64,000 bases of DNA, from positions 27,811,859-27,875,858 of the forward strand of contig NC_136000.1 in the NCBI RefSeq assembly GCF_048128805.1, read 5' to 3'. This DNA comes from Centroberyx gerrardi (Eukaryota; Chordata; Actinopteri; Beryciformes; Berycidae). Below the pieces are notes generated by a model, which saw nothing but the letters and a program-made list of their open reading frames with translations, did not search any database and was not told where the DNA came from. Made by a program: the position numbers and the translations under genes. Below are positions 50,300 to 64,000 of the stretch, one piece after another (within the stretch, counting starts at the first letter, position 1; every line of letters starts with the position of its first letter).

Positions 50300-51595
50300 A
50301 CACAATAAAATCTCCTCCAGTGGGCTACAGATTGCGTTTGATGTGGGCGTGAAGACAAGGTTGCGTGATTATTGTTTGATCTTATAATAAATATATAGAG
50401 AAAAAACATAAAGAGTTTGGGAAGTTCATGGCCATGTTGACCTGACACGCAATCCTGGATCTGCGCTCCTATTCACACTATTGATTATATGTGTGATAGT
50501 ATGCTGTCCTACAAAAGGTCAAAGGTCATGACTTGGGTTTAGCTTTCTTATCAGCAAAAATTATACCCATAATCTCTGAACCAAATAATAGCTTAGGATC
50601 GGATCTCAGAGATGCTTGATTCTTTCTTATATAGATTCTCACTTTCACATACTGTATATCTTTAAAGGAGAAAATACATGATGCAGCTACACTGTTGTAT
50701 GTGTGGTATATATGTGTTTTGTAGGGTTTTTGTTCAGGGTGACTGAAAAAACAGGGAAAGATTGGTTGTCAGTTTTACAAAATCATAATATGTTCTATTT
50801 ACTCAAAGAAATGATGTTTCTACTCTTTAAGCTATATGCAATCAATTACAATTAATTCAATAATTTGTGTTGCTTTAACACATTTCAATTATATGGAACC
50901 AATGTACAATTTTTTTTTGAGTAAATCCAAAGACCTTTTTTTCCCCCAGTGAAGTCCCACAGAAACCAGAACCAGTGAGTCAAACTCCAAATTTGATTTT
51001 GATGAATCATCACGCCCATGCTAAAACTGAAAGAATCCTCATTCCATTGACTTATTATAGAACAGCATGAGTATATGAGTTTTGGGAAACCCAACCAAGA
51101 CCAGTTCAAACTGAAACTAATTTGTGACCAATACCAAAGCAGAGGGCTAAAGTGAAAACACATGAAAATCTTACTCTGCAGTGTCTCACACTGTGCATTA
51201 TTATCCAGCAGCATAAGTCTAATCCCTACACAGCTGAATGTATTAGATGATGATGCTTTAAACTGGCCATAAGCATAAAGAAATCCATCAGAGGTCTATT
51301 ATACTCTGCAGATTCTCCATCATCTGTCCTTTCAACCGTTTCAGCCCTACAAATGCATATAGGGTTGATGAAACTTGTTATAAAAAAAAAAGGATTTATC
51401 TGCATTAAGAGTGTGTGTTCTATTTGTGTGTACATTAGTGCCAGGTTTCCATCCCCCGCCACACACCACTGCTCTATCTTTGCGTATAACCTCATCTAAC
51501 CCGGAGTGATGGCATCAGGCCAGGTATAAACCCAGCTGGGAAACAGCAGGTTTTCATAATGCGCCCCCCCCCCCACCCCCCCACCCCCCCACCCC

Positions 51596-51636
<41 letters not shown>

Positions 51637-51778
51637 CAGTTAATGCATGCATGCACACGCACACATTCAGACACAAACACGTTACACACAAGCATGTACA
51701 CATCTACACAGGCTTCAAACACACACACACACTCACAGACAGAAGCATATGCACATGCACACACATTCAGCACGTGCA

Positions 51779-51824
<46 letters not shown>

Positions 51825-52276
51825 GAGATTTGGATAAAGAGGATTGACGTCCGACTGCTATCTCTGGGATGAGAGATAGCAGAGAATATTCCCCCCCCCC
51901 CCCCCCCATCTTTGATCTTATTCCCTCTGAGGTCATCAAATCTGTCTGACTCATCCAAAACTAATTTGGAGTTTTATTTATCTCAAAAGCATATTAATCA
52001 GAATTAGTGCTGCGTATACAAATGCATGCATTTCAAACCTATTTTTTCCTGCATTAAAGTGATGATTCCATGGATAAACAGCTGTGTTACTGCAGGTAGA
52101 CAGGGTTTTGGGTTCATTTCTTTGAGTAGAGCTCCCCCTGGTGTTCATAAAGGATAATACATCTTTGAAGCAGAAAAACCCTTACTGGACCTAAACAGAG
52201 GGCTCATTTGCATAAAAAATATTGTGGATTGATGAATCTGGGCAAAGAAACCAAGAGCACAGGTTGGAACTGACCA
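50300..52276. other. Intergenic DNA between the rassf10 promoter and the presumed tead1 3' end
   Basis: No exon seen. Contains a C-rich run with A interruptions (51557-51601), CA tracts (51603-51634 and 51779-51822) and a C17 run (51891-51907). Confidence 0.5.
51557..51907. repeat. Cluster of poly-C and CA tracts
   Basis: (C7A)n-like run, then (CA)n, a region of imperfect CA-rich sequence, (CA)22 at 51779-51822 and a C17 homopolymer. Confidence 0.85.
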
Positions 52277-55200
52277 TTTATTTAAACTGAATAGCATATG
52301 CGTACAAAGTTTCTACAAAGCTAGAAAATATCTAACATTATACTTTTAGCCATGAGGGGGGGGGGAGTTACAAAGCAAAGATCAGACCCTGTGCAGTACC
52401 AATAGACACACATGACTAGGTTTCGGATTTTCCTAAATGTACTCTCTTCGCAAAATAGGATAAACATTAGAATATCAAAGATATACACAACATCTGTAAT
52501 AAACGTTATTGTCACCTTTATACAAAGCACCTTATCAAAAAAACACCTCAGCGCACGGACAGATATTCCTGCGAATGCGCCGGAGCAAAAATATTCAAGG
52601 CCATTTTGGAATTGATTACAGACAGGTTTATATTATGTGCCACGTGTGGTTTGGAAAAGACGATATACACACACATCCAACTTGCAAGTACAAGACAATA
52701 TTAACAACAAAGACGATAATGATTCATAAACTTTCCAACTGAATCCACTCCAACAGCTTTAGACATTGTGCGCGCGTTGCTTTTGATGATGTTTATGTCT
52801 TGAGAACGCACTACTTTATTAACGTGAGCACATTCTCCAATAGGTTAGGTCGGGTGTGGTCTCTGGTCATTACCAGTAAAAGCCTACAATTGAGTCTTTG
52901 TAATATTTTAGAGACATTTAGAGCATTTCAGTGGCATCACAGTTTCCAGTGGCATTCACAATCAGGCCGCACAGGGCTTATTCAATGTGATGCAGTTAAC
53001 AGTCCAAACCAAGATGATAAGAGGTGTCCAGATATGCTTGGAAAGGCAATGCGGTTGTATTCTCTGTCTTGTAGTGGTCTTGTATAGCTTGAAAGTGGAT
53101 GTAATAACTCAAATATGTAAATTGAATTATGTGACACAGGTGTAATCTGTACTTATTACTCTGAATTTTAGAACAACCCGCTGTTTCATATCTAATCATA
53201 TCACTCCGCACTCAAGAAGTCCGGTTGATTTGCTTGACTTCTAATCAAATTAACTAGCGACACCTGGTGCCAAAAAGACGTTACTCCTTGGTTACTGCAA
53301 ACAGACACTGCTAACTAGGTTAGAAACATGGAAGATTTTCAGCCCATTTTCCAATACTACGTTACTTTTAACTTATTCGGAGAGCACAAAACCTTTATAG
53401 TTAATAGCTGGACGAAAATCTTAGTGGATTTGTTTACGTTGCTATGGTTACAGTTCTGCTACAGTGTAGCATGGACGTTAGTTTGAGACGTTTCTGTGGT
53501 TGCAGTCCTGTGGAACTATGTTTTTTGGCGGAAGCTTGTAAATTAGGCTGCTTTAGTTTGCAAATCCATATTTCGTGTCAAATGATGAATGTCTTTGGTA
53601 AATAGCTGTGTGATAAACGGGATAATGTACAGGCAGCCGGTCATTATTGCAAAATATGTTATCCCTTACATTTTACATATTGGTGTATTGGTGTGAAGGG
53701 CTATGGTCTGCCTGCCAATGTATGTTGTGTCCGTATTTTACTGAGGACAAAACACTAGTAGGGTGCTGGGGACTTCCGAAGGGGGTTTTCCAGGACTGGA
53801 AGCCACCTTTCCAACCAGAATGATTCAACAAAGGTCTGGCAAATGATCTTGCTTGGTTGGAGAGGTGTCTCTAATCCTGGGAAACACCCTCCACCATGAC
53901 ACACCAGCCCACAGGAATCTGGTCTCTGTCAAAATAGTGGAGTCTTGGACACAGGTAAACTTGATTCTTGTGATCTAACCAGAGCAGAATCACACAGCGT
54001 TTCCTCTGTAGATCTTCTGGACACCACATAGCATCACAGTTGGTCACATAGGATAATCCTGGGAGTCCTGGTACCATGTTGATAGAAAGATGATCACTAC
54101 TCAATCTATTTTTTTAAACAAATATAGCAGTGGCACACAAGCATCCAGTATTCTTTGTGTGGCACATGAAGCCTTGGAGCCTCATTTAATAAAATGCATG
54201 TTACTTCATCTTCAGTTTTGATCTTTGTATATGAAAAAAAGCTGTGCACACAACTTCCATCTATAAATAAAACACACAGCCGCCCAAAACAAAATACAAA
54301 AATGTTTCCAATCATATTCCAATATTCCATCCAATCAGATCAAATCTATTAATAAGGGACTTCATCTGTTTCAATTATTTTAGAGCAGGGAGCTGAAAAC
54401 TACTAATATGCAAGTCATAATTTATAAATAAATGCTGTGTACAAAGCTCAATTCACTCGTAGTTATTTTTATAAATAAGGATTTGTGCCACATATACATG
54501 TAACACATACATACAAATACATGTAAACAGCCTAAAGATACCAGGCTAACATGAACTTTTCTCATTGACATTCTATGAGAAATTTAGAAAAAGTTATTCT
54601 GAGATGCTTTAGGATGACAATGAGGAAATATTTGACCAGGAAATACAGAATTTGGATTATTAGCCCTCAGGTTTACTTGACACTGAATACTGGAGCATGT
54701 GATGCCCACATTTCCACGACTTTTCTAAACATTGTCTGGAAAAACATCAAATTCAAATCAAATTCTCAGGCTTTTCATGACCGTATGAACCCTAAACAGA
54801 ACTGAAATAGAAATGTCTACAGCCGTTCCCAACCAAAGGCACTTCATGCTACTGAGCATGGCACGGACAAACCACCAATCAACACCTAGTATACTTTATC
54901 AACAGTTTTTGGTTTTGATAAGCAAGGTTAAGTTATAATGACTTATTTCATTCTGACATATCTCCCTGGAAGAAACTAGTCCTACTGACGGATTAAAGGG
55001 AACGGTGTCTTGAGCCATTTGAATGGCATCTATAGTTGTAAGAACATAGGTGTTACGATGCGATTAGCATGCTGTCGGCTTCCCTCACATCTACAGCTCT
55101 CAGTTCTACGGTTTCCAGTAGTATCACATAGTAATGATAAGGGACATCCTAATTTGTAATAGTGATGTAATGGCACTGGCAGAAAGAAAGTGGCATTTCA

Positions 55201-56456
55201 GGCTTGAATACATCACTCAATGTGGACATAGTAAAGTTCAATTAAGTGGTAGAATGAGAAGATAAAGTGTTCAGAATATTGAACTACCATATGCTGGATT
55301 TCTTTCCTTTGAGGGGATGTGAAGTGAAACCTGATGGGGAAATCCAGTTCAGCTAGAGGATCACAGGTTTAAATGATAATGTATAGTTTGTAAGATTCAT
55401 CACAGTGCTTCCCAATGGACTGATCATGATATAATGCTTCAATTTGATTGATATTGAAAATGGTATCGACTTATCTCTAGCTAGTAACAACAGAGATGAG
55501 GACTCACCTGTTGCACAAAAAGGTACCTGAATCGTTCAATCTTAATTATAGTTTCTTATTAACATCATTTTTGTAGATAGTGTTCCTGGAATTAAAATAT
55601 AGTATATATGCTACTATCAATAATTAAATTTCCCCAAGTTTATACGCTAACATTTTTTTTTTAAAGAAACGTACAAAAAGGTAAAAATTAGATTTCTTCT
55701 CTTTGGGATAAACCTCTTTTTTGTGCAAGAGTGCGGCTCGCACAATTTGAGTATGCAATCGCTATCTGTACAAAACCAGCTCTATACTGTCGCTCTCCTC
55801 GTTATTATTACCATAGCTCCGTATGATAATGCAGTAGTGATATTTCCTTCCACGTCGCCACGACCAACAACCGCCTCTTTCTGTTTATTGATGATACACA
55901 GGGTCTGACCTTCCTCCAGTATCTTTGCAGATAACACACACTTTTAGAACGGGGTGAAAATAGTGTGATTGAGGTTTTTTTTCCCCTGGGTCGAGTTTCC
56001 CAAAAGCACATGACAGTGATATCACTTTGTTTTTTGCTGTTCTGATGAAAAACTAAAGTAATGGAATCTCCATTAGAAACCAATAACCATGAAACATCAA
56101 ATCCCCTGTGGAGCCAATGGGATAAGAAGATATTAGTGTCAGGATGCGTTTGGGAAAGCCCACCCAGGTACATTTAGATGTGCAGTGTGTCTATGGCTGC
56201 ATTGTCACTGTCCCATTTACAGCTAACTAGAAACTTGCCCAATGACATTTTTAATTTTTCACGAGCAGCAGTGAAAATGCAGCCATCGTCTTCCTTGTGT
56301 TTCTCCTCACTAAGTCACATTGGTTGGCTCCAAGACACACTTGTAGAATTCTGTTTAGAGATTTCCCATCAAATACCTCCGATGCTGTCTATTAATCAGC
56401 TAGCAAAGGCCATATGTGTGTGTGTGAGTGTGTGAGTGTGTGGGGGGGTGTGTGTG
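52277..56456 (-). other. Probable tead1 3' UTR and intergenic DNA, with candidate polyA signal
   Basis: No coding sequence is visible. Several minus-strand AATAAA hexamers occur, for example the complements at 55884-55889 and 52277-52282. The latter would give a 3' UTR of about 4.2 kb, in keeping with the long 3' UTR of human TEAD1. A small inverted-repeat element sits at 55987-56166. The exact end is inferred. Confidence 0.3.
55987..56166. mobile_element. Small inverted-repeat element in the presumed tead1 3' UTR
   Basis: Left end TGGGTCGAGTTTCCCAAAAG, right end the inverse of TGGGTGGGCTTTCCCAAACG: about 22-bp inverted repeats with 4 mismatches, 180 bp in total. TTTCCCAAAAGCA ends recur in fish repeats; a lone similar end is at 46201. 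Confidence 0.5.
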
Positions 56457-61378
<4,922 letters not shown>

Positions 61379-64000
61379 CTAGGGAACACACACACACACA
61401 CCCAGTTTAACCTCACTTCACATCCAGTGCACCATTGTCAGCATCATTATGTATAATCACGCTATTAAATGGGGTTAGTAGTAATGCTAGCATTAGTCTT
61501 TGTTACAAAAGTATAAAATATAGGCCATTATTGGAGGCTCATCTGCTGGACAAAGCCCGGCTGAGGTGAGGGTGTCGATATGAAAAGCAGTTGACAAAAG
61601 TAGATGAAAAGAGGTAATGATGATGAAGACATGTGGCGCAATCCCTCCGCCGGCCGACTCTCAAACTCATACACTCGAGTTACAAAAACCTTCTACCTCC
61701 ACTTTTTCCATTTAGTTTTGTATTATTGTAAATGACAGCTGAAACTGTCTCCTTCATGTAATCCCTGGGACCTCAACGAATTATTGAAAATGCATTGTAA
61801 ACTGTCAAAGATGCAAGGGTGTTAATGGGGGAAAAAAGTGGAGTAAGACACATCCGGTTACGCATTACTTATGATACAAATAACACATTAACCCGGAGAT
61901 TCGACCTGGAGAGAATGTGTGATCCTAATAATCAGTCAAAAGTAACTTTCCCCAACACTGTTTCTCACTGTGTTCCCAATCAACATCATCTACACACTCC
62001 AATTACTGATTATCAAAACACAAAGAAATATGTTGAAAGAAAACAGTGTGTAAAAAGGTAAGTGTGTGCTACAGCTGCCCAATGTATAAACACAAACAGG
62101 CACTGATGTAGACATGTATGGTGAGAAGGTGACGGACACATTTTGCATAAATATATGCAAAAGAAACCAAAAGATTTCAGTTTTTTCACTAATATAACTG
62201 GAAAGAGCAAGTACTTTCTAGTCCAATGAAACTCCATTGACTTTAAGAGGAATATAGCATATGTAAACAGGATGTCATTATACTAACTGATTTTTAATAA
62301 CAATGTAATCTAGAAATTCAAAATAGTATCCATTTTCAAAGTTGCTAAGACGACGATATTGAAGAGCATCCAACTGGTTTTCACTGATTCTTTACCTTTC
62401 TCACACTAACTAAAATCTTCCTTTAAATATAAACTTTCCTCTTATACCAGATGCCTGATTTATTTTCTCTGTGAGCTTAAATCCATGACAGCTTGAATTT
62501 ATTATTTGGAGTGAGTTTGTATTAGGCAAAAGAAATAAAATGAGATGAACGCAACACATCAAAGGCTAACAATATTTTCAGAAAGTAGCCTGATTTCTCG
62601 GCCATCAGTGAGATATAGCTGATTTCACAACTTGGTATATTAGTTTGACTATGGTGCAAGTGAAATGTGGATGCTTAGCTAGCAATATGTAGTAGAACAC
62701 ATTGCTGTGTTGCTGAGATTTTACTTAAAGGATAAGGCTGGTGTTTTTTAATGCATTGCTTACCGTCAACAAATCCTATGAAAATAACAAAATCAACAAT
62801 GCGTTTGCTCTACTCCCGTTACTTTCTGACTTCCCACGTACCGTTTTTAGCCTTCAACCCGGAAGTCATTGGCTCTTTGACGTGTTTTTTATTGTTTTTT
62901 TAATACAATGGAGTTCTATGGCTACTGGGACATGGCTTCATTGGGCACCGGCTACATGGACGAGACTTGTTGGCAAAACAAAATCATTGCTGATTTTGTT
63001 ATTTTCATAGGATTTGTTGACGGTAAGCAATGCATTAAAAAACACCAGCCTTATCCTTTAAGCAGAAGGAAAATCACTGGTGTAAACACCTTGTCAAGTA
63101 AAACCAAAAGCAGCTCATTTAAAATGTACTCAACGTAAAAGTTAGTTTTTAATGAAAGACAATATCTACTCAGTGTAATGTGTTAGAGGGAGGAATGAGG
63201 AGGAATGATACATGAACAGCGTTGTGAGGCAACGTAAAGTATGTAAGTATTTTTTCATTATACTCTTATTCCTTATAGCATTAGAAGCTGCCATGTAAAC
63301 AATGTGAGAGCATTTAGCCATCTACTTGGGGTATGTTACGATGCAGTGTTGACCATAATGTTACACAGTGTGTGTATCACAGTTATAAGGGTGCTGATAC
63401 ACCTGGCAGTTTTTTGGGCAATGTAGGCTACACTCCCAATACCAACTAACCAAGTGAAAACACAGGAGTAACATCTATTCAAGTGTTGCCTTGCAAAAAG
63501 ATTCTCCTGTGTGATTAAATCAACAATGTTAAGGCAACTTCTTGATCGATCTTGATCATCATATTTGACCAGATATTTATTTTCCCTGGTCATCTCTGCC
63601 TGAACAGTTGAACCAAAACAGAATCTGTCTGTCATAAAGAGCTGAATTCTACTCCCAGTTACTCAACAATAAGTCCATTCCGTCTCCCACAGAAACACAC
63701 AGTGAACTTGTTCCCCTGAACACCCTCAGTTCATTTCAGCCACCAATTTCAACTGTGTTTGAGTGCTTTTGCATCTGTTCTTTAGTTGTGAGTTTGGTAG
63801 TTGGTTTTATTGTGTTGTTGTTTCTGCACTGTTGATTTGCCATCCAGTAACAAAACATCCATGGACTGGATCGCAGGAGAAAGGGGCATCTATAGACCCA
63901 TCAAGGTATGTGAGCATTGTTTTTTGAAGTTAAATAGTAAAGATTTTGAGCTGTAATCAAAATGTAGCATAAGGGGCTTTTGAGTGACATTATCTAATTT
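61379..64000. other. Start of an upstream tead1 intron; no further tead1 exon found
   Basis: AT-rich. Contains a CA tract (61386-61401), a MITE (62729-63057) and an exon-like segment on the plus strand at 63857-63905 that I do not accept as a gene. The upstream tead1 exons must lie beyond the window. Confidence 0.55.
62729..63057. mobile_element. MITE with long perfect inverted repeats, inserted at TTAA
   Basis: 329 bp. The first 67 bases (starting AGGATAAGGCTGGTG) are the exact inverse of the last 67, and similarity extends to 73 bases with one mismatch. It is flanked by TTAA at 62725-62728 and 63058-63061. The 180-bp centre has no significant ORF. TTAA duplication suggests mobilisation by a piggyBac-type transposase. 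It is in a tead1 intron. Confidence 0.85.

Noticed and set aside
61541..61590. Minus-strand stretch giving PGFVQQ, reminiscent of the tead1 exon upstream of the YAP-binding domain
   Set aside because: The frame hits a stop a few codons later and the flanking residues do not match TEAD1; a chance hit.

Overview
This is vertebrate nuclear DNA, most likely from a teleost fish and plausibly a percomorph. The grounds are small coding exons with GT/AG boundaries separated by kilobases of non-coding DNA, very dense (CA/GT)n and (GA/TC)n microsatellites, several short non-autonomous transposons with termini typical of fish genomes, and one tRNA-derived SINE. Nothing bacterial or viral is apparent. 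The species cannot be named from sequence alone.

Three protein-coding loci are supported. (1) About 1.57-26.7 kb, plus strand: five exons (1572-1676, 3503-3693, 7722-7849, 13355-13663, 26616-26682) whose splice phases interlock perfectly and end in a stop codon, giving the C-terminal part of a basic, Ser/Pro-rich protein that I do not recognise. (2) 48119-49600, minus strand: a complete intron-less ORF of 493 aa that is rassf10, inside a strong CpG island. (3) 56457-61378, minus strand: the last five coding exons of tead1, covering the whole YAP/TAZ-binding domain (235 residues). The TEA DNA-binding domain exons lie beyond the right edge.

On the minus strand tead1 is upstream of rassf10, head to tail, matching the human TEAD1-RASSF10 order and orientation on 11p15. 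The unrecognised gene converges on rassf10 across about 21 kb. TEAD1 is the DNA-binding effector of the Hippo pathway and RASSF10 is an N-terminal-type Ras-association scaffold. The linkage is old synteny; no functional coupling is shown by the sequence.

The rest is introns and intergenic DNA. It holds: a hAT-like MITE with an exact 8-bp target duplication (46467-46817); a 329-bp MITE with 67-bp perfect inverted repeats in TTAA (62729-63057); a family present three times (12666, 16395, 59352); a pair of near-identical 540-bp copies (30994 and 33512); a 2.2-kb inverted-repeat (foldback) structure (35544-37748); a repeat at 40.2-42.5 kb present as two direct copies plus an inverted arm; and a small family (20.9, 39.2, 57.1 kb) with a conserved translatable stretch, one copy of which abuts a tead1 splice donor. 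Microsatellites sit directly on several tead1 splice sites and in the rassf10 5' flank. Exon boundaries were read by eye from splice consensus, reading phase and family similarity.
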